Shown here: positions 7,773 to 16,102 of the stretch, in pieces | How the letters are laid out: each line of letters begins with the position of its first letter | Numbering within the stretch: position 1 is the stretch's first letter | Assembly (NCBI RefSeq): GCF_013141775.1 | Contig: NZ_WHOB01000023.1 | Location: 62,001-126,000, forward strand | Direction: 5' to 3' | Length of the DNA stretch: 64,000 nucleotides | DNA from: Paenibacillus phytohabitans | GTDB taxonomy: Bacteria; Bacillota; Bacilli; Paenibacillales; Paenibacillaceae | Position numbers and translations under genes: made by a program | The notes under the pieces: model-generated | Database searches by the model: none | What the model was told of the DNA's origin: nothing | What the model saw: only the letters and a program-made list of their open reading frames with translations

Positions 7773-9236
7773 CTTGTTCGACGCCGTAGCCTTGATTTCC
7801 TTCCGGATCTCTTCGATTCCCTTATTCCGCTGATTGTCCTTGGCCGGGTCCTGAATGACCTTGATCAGCGCCAGCTCCAGCGCTTCTGCGGTCTTGGCAT
7901 CAATCACGCCTGTTGACTTCAGCTTAGCGGCGCTCTGGAATTTCTTGACCGCTTCCTTGGTGCCGGCATCGAAATATCCATCCTTGCGGCCCGGCTTATA
8001 GCCCAGACCATCCAGCATCGTCTGTGCGCTTTTGACATCCGTGCTGTTCATATTATATTGCAGCGTTACACTCTTATTAATCGGCGCCACCGAGAAGTAA
8101 TCCGGCTGGGCGACCGCAATATCCGGCTTGATGCCCTTGCCGTGAATCCAGGTGCCGTCTGGTGTCAGCCACTTGGCAATCGTAATCTTCAGCAGACTGC
8201 CGTCACCCAGCTGCTCTTCGAAGCTGGTCTGGACGGTGCCTTTTCCGAACGAGTCCTCACCGATCAGCTTTGCACCCGCAGATTGCTGCAGTGCTCCTGC
8301 CATGATCTCCGAAGCGCTCGCGCTGCCTTTGTTCATCAGCACAACTACCGGATACTTTTTACTGGATCCCTTTGAGGTACTGACCTCGCGCTGTTTGTTT
8401 TTGTCTTCGACCTGCACGATTGCTTTGCCGGCCGGCACAAATTGCTCTGCCATTTCGATAACGACCGGCAACACACCGCCGGGGTCATTGCGGACATCAA
8501 TGACAAGTCCCTTCATGCCTTGCGTTTCCAGCTTGGTCAGCTCTTCCTCGAACCGCTTCCCAGTATTCTGGGAGAATTGCGTAACCTCGATCACTCCGAT
8601 ATTGTCCTTCTCCATCGTAGCGTAGACCGTTTCCAGTCTCACATCATCGCGGGTAATGACGAATTCGAGCGGCTCTGCTGTACCGGTACGCTGAATCTTC
8701 AGGGTTGCATCGCTTCCCTTGGGGCCGCGGATTTTGGCTACAGCATCATTAAGCTCCAGCCCCTCCAGCGATTCCCCATTCACGGAGAGGATTACATCCT
8801 TGGCCTGAATGCCGGCCTTCTCAGCCGGTGATCCTTTGATCGGCGAGACTACAACGACCTTGCCGTTATCCGAGGAGACTTCAGCACCGATGCCCGAGAA
8901 AGAGCCTTCGATACTCTCTTCGAATCTTGCTGCCGTTTCCTTGCCCATATAGTTGGAATAAGGGTCGCCCAGTGCTTCCATCATACCGTTGACAGCGCCG
9001 TCGATCAGCTTCTCGCGGTCCACGGTCTCATAATAATTGCTCTCGATCAGGCTGAGGGCGGTACCTAGCTTCTTGGATTCCTTGTCTTGCAGTCCGGCTG
9101 TCTGCAGGACCGTCGCAATTCCCTCGCCTGCCGCTTGTCCGAATACATGCGCATAGCCGGTCACGCCCAGGGTCAGCAGGCTGCCGCACAGCAGCGCGGC
9201 GACGATCATAAAGGCCGCGGTACTCTTCTTTAACAT
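7770..9236 (-). CDS. ctpB: C-terminal processing serine peptidase (S41) with peptidoglycan-binding domain
   Basis: The 488-residue protein has an N-terminal hydrophobic signal/anchor (about 5-28), a PDZ domain (about 105-175), the S41 catalytic core with GSASASEI (Ser near 307-309) and Lys332 (SFGKGTVQ), and a C-terminal PG_binding_1 domain (about 395-460). Ser and Lys positions closely match those reported for B. subtilis CtpB, a peptidase acting in SpoIVB/SpoIVFA processing. The start at 9236 gives a proper signal sequence and has GGTGGG six nt upstream; a longer frame to 9278 lacks such support. It lies between envC-like and minJ genes. Confidence 0.88.
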   Translation of the reverse strand: MLKKSTAAFMIVAALLCGSLLTLGVTGYAHVFGQAAGEGIATVLQTAGLQDKESKKLGTALSLIESNYYETVDREKLIDGAVNGMMEALGDPYSNYMGKETAARFEESIEGSFSGIGAEVSSDNGKVVVVSPIKGSPAEKAGIQAKDVILSVNGESLEGLELNDAVAKIRGPKGSDATLKIQRTGTAEPLEFVITRDDVRLETVYATMEKDNIGVIEVTQFSQNTGKRFEEELTKLETQGMKGLVIDVRNDPGGVLPVVIEMAEQFVPAGKAIVQVEDKNKQREVSTSKGSSKKYPVVVLMNKGSASASEIMAGALQQSAGAKLIGEDSFGKGTVQTSFEEQLGDGSLLKITIAKWLTPDGTWIHGKGIKPDIAVAQPDYFSVAPINKSVTLQYNMNSTDVKSAQTMLDGLGYKPGRKDGYFDAGTKEAVKKFQSAAKLKSTGVIDAKTAEALELALIKVIQDPAKDNQRNKGIEEIRKEIKATASNK

Positions 9237-9353
9237 GATGTTCCCACCGTCCCTTCTTGTCCATCTTATCACCCGCAAGGGTCCGTTCCATGAGAAACGG
9301 CATCTCTTCCAGTATATGCCGCTGAATCAAATTATATTTATTAGAGCTTAAAT

Positions 9354-10652
9354 TTACAGATACGGCATAGGATTAACCGTCTTGCCGTCGACCCGCACTT
9401 CGAAATGCAGATGCGGTCCGGTCACGCGTCCGGTGGCACCGGATTCGGCAATCGTCTGTCCGCGCTCTACCCGTTCTCCCGGTTTCACTTTGATTCCGCC
9501 TTCGCGGATATGGCCGTACAGCGTCCATACCCCGCCGCCATGGTCAATGATTACACAATAGCCGTAACCGCTCCACCATTCCGCCACCAGGACAGTACCG
9601 GAATCCGCCGCATGAATATTCGTGCCCTGCGGAACTGCAAAGTCTACGCCGGTATGCATTTTGCCGACTTCACCCGTAACCGGATGCGTCCGGACACCAT
9701 ACGGCGAAGAGACACGCGCTGAGCCTACCGGCAGCAGGAACGGCCCGTCACCGCCGGCATATTCCTCTACGCTGGCAATGGAGCTTCCGCCGCTGCTCGC
9801 AGACTTGGCGGCCTTAGCCGCAGCGGCCGCCGCCCGGCGTGCCGCTTCGGCTTTGGCGGCCGCTGCCCGGCGGGCAGCTTCCTCAGCCTTGAGCTTGTCC
9901 TTCTGCTCCTCCAGGGCAGAGCGGTTGCTGGCCAGCTGCACCAGCTTGGCATTCTGCTCTTCGGAGATCACCTCAGCCTCTTGAATCTCTTCATCGTAAT
10001 ACGCGATAAGCTCCTGCTTCTCCGCTTCCTTCTCCTTCAGCACACTGCGCTGGGATTCCAGATCGGTATACAGCTGCTTAGCCTGGGCGTATTGGCCCTC
10101 CAGCTCCTGCTTCTTCGCGATGACCGTCTGCTTGTCCAGCTTATGCTGCACCAGCAGATCCTGATCCTGATCCACGATCATCTTCAGGGAATCGGCCCGG
10201 TCAAGGAAATCCGAGAAGCTGGTGGAAGACAGCAGCACATCCAGATAAGAGACTGCACCATCCGTGTACATCAGGCGGACACGCGATTCCAGCAGTTTTT
10301 CGCGGGAAGCCACACGTGCCTCTGCATCGTCCAGTTCAGTTGCCGTCACATTAAGCGACTCCTCCGTACTGGCGATTTTACCGGAAATGGTCGTCATCTC
10401 ACCCTTCACCTGGTCAATCTGGTCCAGCACATACTGGAGATTCATCGTCGTCTTATTCTTATAGTGCTGCGCTTCCTGATTGCGGGATGCCGCCTTCTCC
10501 TGCGCCGCCTTGGCCGCCTGGACCTCCTGCTGCAGCTGCTTCAGCTGCTTGTCAATCTCGGCAACACTTGTTTTCTTCGCATATCCGTCAGAGGGCCCGA
10601 ACATTGTGACAGCCAGCAACATTACGGCTATTCCGGCGACAATCTTCTTCAA
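9354..10652 (-). CDS. EnvC-like murein hydrolase: coiled coil plus M23 peptidase
   Basis: A 432-residue secreted protein with a signal peptide (1-25), a long coiled coil (about 28-255), an Ala/Lys/Arg-rich linker (about 255-290) and a C-terminal M23 domain (about 320-425). Zinc-ligand motifs are intact: HTGVD and HLHFEV, so unlike E. coli EnvC it should be an active endopeptidase. It starts at a TTG with GGGAG upstream, 43 nt after ftsX. FtsEX complexes control such coiled-coil hydrolases, so this is the likely effector of the adjacent ftsEX. Confidence 0.9.
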   Translation of the reverse strand: MKKIVAGIAVMLLAVTMFGPSDGYAKKTSVAEIDKQLKQLQQEVQAAKAAQEKAASRNQEAQHYKNKTTMNLQYVLDQIDQVKGEMTTISGKIASTEESLNVTATELDDAEARVASREKLLESRVRLMYTDGAVSYLDVLLSSTSFSDFLDRADSLKMIVDQDQDLLVQHKLDKQTVIAKKQELEGQYAQAKQLYTDLESQRSVLKEKEAEKQELIAYYDEEIQEAEVISEEQNAKLVQLASNRSALEEQKDKLKAEEAARRAAAAKAEAARRAAAAAAKAAKSASSGGSSIASVEEYAGGDGPFLLPVGSARVSSPYGVRTHPVTGEVGKMHTGVDFAVPQGTNIHAADSGTVLVAEWWSGYGYCVIIDHGGGVWTLYGHIREGGIKVKPGERVERGQTIAESGATGRVTGPHLHFEVRVDGKTVNPMPYL

Positions 10653-10695
10653 ATCGCACTCCCCGTCCTTTGTTCAAATGTGAATTTTATCTATG

Positions 10696-11610
10696 CTATA
10701 CCTTCAGGAACTTGCGGATCGACACGGTACTTCCCCATACACCAATCAATACTCCGAGGCCAACCAACAGTCCGCAGAGCAGCAGCCAGATATCCTCAAA
10801 AGGGATCAGCTGCAGCCCCAGCATCGGATCTCCCTGCACCGAAGAGACCAGACTGCTATAGCCGACATACAGCGCACCCGAAGTAACCAGTGAACCGATC
10901 AGCCCGATGAGTGCACCTTCAATAAAGAACGGCCAGCGGATAAAATAATTCGTTGCCCCTACGAGCTTCATGATGCCGATTTCCTTGCGGCGGGCTAGAA
11001 TCGTTACGCGGATGGTGTTCGAGATCAGGAACATGGACATCAACGCCAGACCTGCCACAAAAATAAACCCGATGTTGCGCACAGCCTTAGTTACTTTAAA
11101 CAAGGTCTCCACCGAGCCTTTGCCATAATTCACTTTGTAGATCGGCTGCTCTTCATGGGTCTTGTTCAGTGCTTCTATCTTCTCAGCTACAAACGGAACA
11201 GTTGTCGGCTCGATCACCTCTACGAGCAGCTTGTCCGGCAGCGGATTATTATCTTCATCGAAGCCTTCCAGGAGCTCGGCGGCATCCGGCCCCATATCTT
11301 CACGGAATTCCTTCAGACCCTGTTCTTTGGAGACGAACTCCACCTTGCTGACTTCCGGCATACTGCCGATTTCGTTTTCCAGCTTCTCCCGCATTTTCTG
11401 GTCCGTATTCAGCGTCAGATGCACATTGATCTGCACCTGGCTGTCTGCTTTGTCCGCTACTTCATTGACATTGAGCACCAGCAATATAAACACTCCGAGC
11501 ACGAAGAGAGAGACAACGATGGACGTGATGGAGGCCACTGACATCCAGCCGTTGCGGAATACGTTTTTGAAGCCTTCCCGCACATGCCGCAAGAAGGTTT
11601 TAAAACTCAT
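10696..11610 (-). CDS. ftsX: Cell division ABC-like permease FtsX
   Basis: The 304-residue protein has a first transmembrane segment (about 22-46), a large extracytoplasmic loop (about 50-170) and three C-terminal segments (about 175-200, 225-250, 270-293), the FtsX topology. It overlaps ftsE by 11 nt and is followed by the M23 hydrolase gene. With FtsE it transmits ATP-driven signals across the membrane to a wall hydrolase; in Bacillus this affects elongation and sporulation entry. Confidence 0.95.
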   Translation of the reverse strand: MSFKTFLRHVREGFKNVFRNGWMSVASITSIVVSLFVLGVFILLVLNVNEVADKADSQVQINVHLTLNTDQKMREKLENEIGSMPEVSKVEFVSKEQGLKEFREDMGPDAAELLEGFDEDNNPLPDKLLVEVIEPTTVPFVAEKIEALNKTHEEQPIYKVNYGKGSVETLFKVTKAVRNIGFIFVAGLALMSMFLISNTIRVTILARRKEIGIMKLVGATNYFIRWPFFIEGALIGLIGSLVTSGALYVGYSSLVSSVQGDPMLGLQLIPFEDIWLLLCGLLVGLGVLIGVWGSTVSIRKFLKV

Positions 11611-12286
11611 AACCGTAATCCCCTCTCAATTGGTCTCTGACAATCGCCCCGTTCTCAATAGCCAGCACCCGTTTGCGCATTTTGTTGACAATATCCCTGT
11701 TGTGGGTAGCCATTACGATCGTTGTTCCGCGAAAATTAATCTCATCCAGCAGCTGCATAATGCCCCAGGAGGTCTCCGGGTCCAGGTTGCCTGTAGGCTC
11801 GTCCGCAATAATGACGGAAGGATTGTTGACAATGGCTCTGGCAATGGCGATCCGCTGCTGCTCTCCCCCTGAGAGCTGTGAGGGCTCACGTCCCGCTTTG
11901 CTGCGCAGTCCCACCAGATCGAGCACTTCATTCACGCGTTTCTTGATAACCTTCTTCGGCGCCTCGATAACCTCCATGGCAAAAGCGACATTCTCATAAG
12001 CCGTCATCTTCGGCAGCAGGCGGAAATCCTGAAACACCACGCCGATGTTGCGGCGGACATAAGGAATCTTGCGGGGCTTGAGCTTGCCGATATTGAACCC
12101 GCCTACAGAGATCTGTCCTTTGGTTGGTGTTTCTTCTCTATAAATTAATTTCATGAACGTTGATTTACCTGCGCCGGACGGTCCGACGACATACACGAAC
12201 TCATTACGGTCGATCTTGACAGATATCCCCTGGAGCGCATGGGTTCCATTAGGATAGGTCTTCCATACATCCTGCATCTCGATCAT
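11600..12286 (-). CDS. ftsE: Cell division ATP-binding protein FtsE
   Basis: A 228-residue ATPase beginning MIEMQDVWKTYPNG, with Walker A GPSGAGKS, signature LSGGEQQRIAIARA, Walker B VIIADEPTGNLD and the H-loop histidine in ATHN. The start at 12286 gives the normal FtsE length. The frame is open to 12367, and an MSES start 8 codons upstream cannot be excluded because the ribosome binding site is weak at both. It overlaps ftsX by 11 nt, a coupled pair. Confidence 0.95.
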   Translation of the reverse strand: MIEMQDVWKTYPNGTHALQGISVKIDRNEFVYVVGPSGAGKSTFMKLIYREETPTKGQISVGGFNIGKLKPRKIPYVRRNIGVVFQDFRLLPKMTAYENVAFAMEVIEAPKKVIKKRVNEVLDLVGLRSKAGREPSQLSGGEQQRIAIARAIVNNPSVIIADEPTGNLDPETSWGIMQLLDEINFRGTTIVMATHNRDIVNKMRKRVLAIENGAIVRDQLRGDYGYEF

Positions 12287-12575
12287 CTTTTCACTTCCCG
12301 ATTCTGACATATTCCGCCGGGCCTTGTCCACCGGGCACCAAACTGCGGAAGCTTCCATAAACTGCATTATTATCGCAGGCGTATCTATTGTAACAAATCC
12401 CTAACCCCTTGAGTACCCGAAAGTTTTACCGAATCCTTACATATACATAAAAATATCAGGTTTACTCCAGCTCTTGCTCTTATATATATCGGCATTCCCA
12501 GGCGTTCCTTAACACTTGTGTCCATGGCCCGCGCCGCTTCCGGCGCAAATCCGCCCCTACAGAAGGAGATTGCTT

Positions 12576-14003
12576 ATGAAAAAAGTACACGCTGCCCTCA
12601 TCGCGGGTTTCGGCCTGATTCTGGCCGGCTCGCTGGTTGCCGGAGGGTTTCATTTATATGGCACCCAGACCACCCTGCCCAAGGGAACTGCCATTGCCGG
12701 CTGGGATATCAGCGGCCAGGACATCACCGAGGTGCGGGCCGCGCTGGAGGCAAGACTTCAGGCGCTGGAAGCTACGCCGCTCACCCTGAAGGCCAAGGGG
12801 GATACCGGGCTGAATGTCTCACTGCAGCAGGCAGGGGTAACCTATGAAGCCCAGGAATTCCGGCGCGCCCTGAAGACGCTGACGGACGGTCCGCTAATGG
12901 ACCGGGTACAGGCCCGGTACAATTGGAACGGGAACTGGAATATCGGAATTCATCTGGAGATTTCGCAGCTCATGAACAGCCTAAGTCCGGCCTGGGAAAA
13001 AGAATCCTTCGGCGTTCCTGTCGACGCGGTGCGGCAGATTACCAGTGATGATCGTGTCGTCTATACTCCCGGGACCACCTCCTTCGAGGTAGACTGGCAT
13101 GCGCTGGAGCTTGCCCTGCAGGCGGCCCTGCCAACCCGTCTTGCCGGCAACGGGGCACTGGAGGGGGAGCGCATTTTGCTGGAGGTGCCCTTAACGGTCA
13201 AGCAGCCGAATGTCACGCTGCAGGCGCTCAAGGATCAGGGCATCGAACGCAAAATCACCCAGTTCAGCACCTCACTCGGGGCCAGCGGACCCGGGCGCAG
13301 CTTCAATGTGGAGGCTGCCGCCAAAGCCGTCAACGGGACCATACTGCCGCCTGGCGCTATTTTCGATTACGGAAAAGCGATCCAGAAGGCCCAGGCGGAA
13401 TATGGCTTCCGCGAGGCTCCGGTGATTGTAAACGGCAAGCTGCAGCCCGGCACAGGCGGGGGAATCTGCCAGGTCTCCAGCACCCTGTATAATGCCGCGC
13501 TGCGCTCCGGGCTTGAGATCGTTGAACGGCGCAACCATTCTCTTCCGGTCAGCTACCTGCCCAAGGGCCAGGATGCCACTTTTGCCGAGGGCTATATTAA
13601 CTTCCGCTTCCGCAACAGTACCGGCAAATATCTGATTATCAAATCCGAAGTGAAGGGCCGCACGCTGACCGTCAAGCTGTTCGGTACTTTTCCGAGAAAC
13701 GTTACTTATTCCGTAGAATCCCGCACTGTTGAGGTACTTCCTCCCACCGACAAGTATGTGAGCGATGCCTCGCTCCCCCGGGGCGGAACAAGGGTACTGC
13801 AGGCCGGCAAAACCGGCTATGTAGTGGAGACTTATATTACCCGCTATGTTGACGGCAAAGCCATGGAGAAGAACAAGCTCTCCCGTGATGTCTACTACGC
13901 CCAGAAACGCGTCATTGCCATCAACCGCGGCGGCATGAGCAAATCTGCGCAGCCGGAATCCCCGGGCAGACAGCTGGTGGAGGACGGAGTAAAGGGCCAA
14001 TAA
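12576..14003 (+). CDS. VanW-family secreted protein with G5-like domain
   Basis: The 475-residue protein has a signal/anchor (about 5-27), a PG_binding_4-like region (about 45-230), the VanW domain (about 265-400; core GGGICQVSSTLYNAALRSG) and a G5-like C-terminal region (about 405-460) ending in a charged tail. AGAAGGAGA lies 8 nt before the chosen ATG; a longer frame to 12516 is unsupported. The VanW family occurs in vancomycin-resistance clusters but its biochemical role is unsettled; the domains point to the cell wall. The gene is divergent from ftsE and followed by a hairpin. Confidence 0.85.
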   Translation: MKKVHAALIAGFGLILAGSLVAGGFHLYGTQTTLPKGTAIAGWDISGQDITEVRAALEARLQALEATPLTLKAKGDTGLNVSLQQAGVTYEAQEFRRALKTLTDGPLMDRVQARYNWNGNWNIGIHLEISQLMNSLSPAWEKESFGVPVDAVRQITSDDRVVYTPGTTSFEVDWHALELALQAALPTRLAGNGALEGERILLEVPLTVKQPNVTLQALKDQGIERKITQFSTSLGASGPGRSFNVEAAAKAVNGTILPPGAIFDYGKAIQKAQAEYGFREAPVIVNGKLQPGTGGGICQVSSTLYNAALRSGLEIVERRNHSLPVSYLPKGQDATFAEGYINFRFRNSTGKYLIIKSEVKGRTLTVKLFGTFPRNVTYSVESRTVEVLPPTDKYVSDASLPRGGTRVLQAGKTGYVVETYITRYVDGKAMEKNKLSRDVYYAQKRVIAINRGGMSKSAQPESPGRQLVEDGVKGQ

Positions 14004-14017
14004 GCTGCTGCAAGTAA

Positions 14018-14060
14018 AAACGGCTGTGCCCTCCTTGTAAAAGGGAGGCACAGCCGTTCG
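14018..14060 (+). terminator. Hairpin after the vanW-family gene
   Basis: Eleven-bp stem (14020-14030 with 14047-14057), extended by a few pairs across a mismatch. It starts about 15 nt after the stop. There is no T-run on the plus strand, so termination efficiency is uncertain. Confidence 0.55.
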
Positions 14061-14212
14061 TGCGTAACATTAGGCGGAAACTCAAACTGTAGTCCAAGCA
14101 TGCTTTTTAATAAATAATGGCATCCTTTACATAGGGCTTACCCGGGAAGCCATTATAATTTACGATTGCGCGCTACAGTTGAAGTAGACCTCTTCAGAAA
14201 GGATGAATTCTT

Positions 14213-14611
14213 ATGACTACAGCATCAACAACCGATCTGTCCGCGATCCTCCGCCAGGCTCCTGCTGTTCTGCCTTCCCTTACCTGCCGCGAAGCCCTGA
14301 GGGTATTGTTCCAGCATCCGGAGTCCAAATGCATCGTCGTCAGCAGCAGCAGCAATGAACCCGTGGGACTGATCATGTGCGAACGCTTCTTCCTCAAGGC
14401 TACAGGCCGGATGGGCATGGACAGATTCTACCATGAACCTGTATCCCAGCTGATGAACCGCAAACCTCTGGTGGCCGACATCTCCACCCCGGCTGAAACA
14501 CTCTGGGCCGAAGCCATGCAGCGTCCCGAACCGATGAGAAACGACTGCATTATCGTGACCGATCAAGGCCGGATTGCCGGTATTCTTCACCCTGCGGAGC
14601 TGCTGCACTGA
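14213..14611 (+). CDS. Small CBS-domain protein
   Basis: The 132-residue protein consists almost entirely of two CBS motifs: about 20-75 (ESKCIVVSSSSNEPVGLI) and 78-130 (NDCIIVTDQGRIAGIL). Stand-alone CBS pairs bind adenosine nucleotides or similar ligands and modulate partner proteins; no partner is evident here. A good ribosome binding site (AGAAAGGATG) precedes the ATG. It appears monocistronic, with 200 bp between it and the vanW-family gene and a converging gene downstream. Confidence 0.75.
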   Translation: MTTASTTDLSAILRQAPAVLPSLTCREALRVLFQHPESKCIVVSSSSNEPVGLIMCERFFLKATGRMGMDRFYHEPVSQLMNRKPLVADISTPAETLWAEAMQRPEPMRNDCIIVTDQGRIAGILHPAELLH

Positions 14612-14665
14612 GTGCGGCAGAGCTGTTGGCCTCTTAGTTATGCACAGTTCCTTACCATCCCCGTA

Positions 14666-15268
14666 CTAGAACACCGTCGCCGGCGAGACATCAATTCTCC
14701 AGTATCCGCTTACCTTTTTGAGTTTCACCACTACATTCTCATTCACACCTGTCGTTCCAACTGGCGGTACGCTGAGCTCGAACACTGCTGTCTGTGCAGT
14801 TTTTGAAACCATCCGGGCTGTGGCTCTGCTGTAATCCAGCGTGTTGCCCAGATCTACATTAGGCTGCGCCATTCTACCGTTATACTCCAGAAATTGAGTC
14901 TGCAGATAGAAAGCTGCGGCGTTGTGGGTGTAGGCCCGTTTAATATAGTTCATCAGCTGCTGCTTGCTGCCAAGATCACTGGAGAGATAACGGTACTCTA
15001 CTGTATTATAATTAAACAACTCAGGATTGAATTCACTGCCCCCCCGGCTTGCATACGCGTATATCGCCTTCGCATGAACCATGAGTGGAATAATACTCTT
15101 CTCGGTCAAATTATTGATTGTAGCGGGACCTTCCTTGCCAGGTGCAGACACTGCTACTGTTCTTACTCCCTCTATTCCCACCGCTGGCGAAGCCGCGAGC
15201 GCTCCGCTTCCCGCAGAAACCAGACCCAGTGATAGTGCTAATGAACCGATCAACATTTTTTTGTTCAT
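14666..15268 (-). CDS. Secreted protein resembling IseA (DL-endopeptidase inhibitor)
   Basis: A 200-residue protein with a signal peptide (MNKKMLIG start, cleavage near ALAAS at about residue 26). The mature part carries YRYLSSDLGSKQQL and NGRMAQPNVDLGN, which I recognise as the style of the IseA/YoeB family. IseA of B. subtilis is a secreted inhibitor of cell-wall DL-endopeptidases and is about this long. AAGGAGG lies 8 nt upstream of the ATG at 15268; the frame is open to 15322 without support. The family call is from memory of the motif and should be tested by profile search. Confidence 0.6.
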   Translation of the reverse strand: MNKKMLIGSLALSLGLVSAGSGALAASPAVGIEGVRTVAVSAPGKEGPATINNLTEKSIIPLMVHAKAIYAYASRGGSEFNPELFNYNTVEYRYLSSDLGSKQQLMNYIKRAYTHNAAAFYLQTQFLEYNGRMAQPNVDLGNTLDYSRATARMVSKTAQTAVFELSVPPVGTTGVNENVVVKLKKVSGYWRIDVSPATVF

Positions 15269-15416
15269 CCTGAATGCCTCCTTGTAATCCTGTTTTATAG
15301 ATTGAAGAACATTTCTCTCCAACTGCTGCGATAAGTACTATATAACTTACGATAGCCCGTAAGCTAAAATACCCAATACTACCCCATGTGTAAACGGTTA
15401 AACCCCAAAACAGCAT

Positions 15417-15456
15417 AAAAAAGCTCCGCCCTCCTGTTTATAGGGGCCAGAGCTGG
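15417..15456 (-). terminator. Terminator of the pil operon
   Basis: Imperfect hairpin with AGCTC/GAGCT at the base and GGCCCC pairing in the middle. Read on the minus strand it is followed by six T residues. It lies about 35 nt beyond the pilO stop and just upstream of the IseA-like gene. Confidence 0.65.
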
Positions 15457-15490
15457 AATAAATGGAACTATATAGCATGAATCACCTTAA

Positions 15491-16102
15491 TTACTGAGGC
15501 TGTGACGCAGCTGCTTCAGCTTCATAGTAAGCGGTAAAGGAAACATTCGCGGTCAGAATACTGCCCGGTTTCGTCAGTGTAGGGAATTCGTATGGCTGCT
15601 GAAAGGAAAAGGAGTCTACAGTGATGATACGCGGAAGGTCATGTAGCTGCTTTAACCATTCGTGAATCTCTGCATAGCCGCCTTCTACAATGGCCGCCAT
15701 TTTAATTTCTTTCAGGCTACTGGTAGCCTCCGGGGGAATCCCCGTCCACCCACTAATTCCGTTAGTCTCTGTTAGCGAGAATCCAATATCCTTCAATCTG
15801 GCGTGGGAGCTGTTGCCAATGCTTTTCAAATCCAGAATCAGCCCCTCGCTGTCATCGCCCTGCGGGATTGCTGCCAAGGCAGTGTCTTCACTTGAATCCG
15901 GCCCAGCTTCTGCACTTTTAAGCTCATTGATCTTATTCGCCAGAATTTCTTTTTCCTGCTGGAGCATCGAAAACTCATTGTTTTGCAGGGCTATGTCATT
16001 ATTCACCGGACGTATGGCGAACATATAGAAAGCAAACAGAATCAGGAACAAAACGAGCAACCCTAGTACGATGGACGAACGGTATTTATTGATTTGTTCC
16101 AC
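15491..16102 (-). CDS. pilO: Type IV pilus inner-membrane protein PilO-like
   Basis: The 203-residue protein has a short cytoplasmic start, one transmembrane segment (about 10-31), a coiled-coil stretch (about 36-64) and a C-terminal compact domain, the PilO layout. It starts at GTG with AGGAGG 11 nt before it and overlaps the pilMN gene by 17 nt. PilO pairs with PilN in the alignment subcomplex that links the pilus motor to the envelope. Assignment rests on position after pilMN and topology, as PilO sequences diverge strongly. Confidence 0.75.
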   Translation of the reverse strand: MEQINKYRSSIVLGLLVLFLILFAFYMFAIRPVNNDIALQNNEFSMLQQEKEILANKINELKSAEAGPDSSEDTALAAIPQGDDSEGLILDLKSIGNSSHARLKDIGFSLTETNGISGWTGIPPEATSSLKEIKMAAIVEGGYAEIHEWLKQLHDLPRIITVDSFSFQQPYEFPTLTKPGSILTANVSFTAYYEAEAAASQPQ

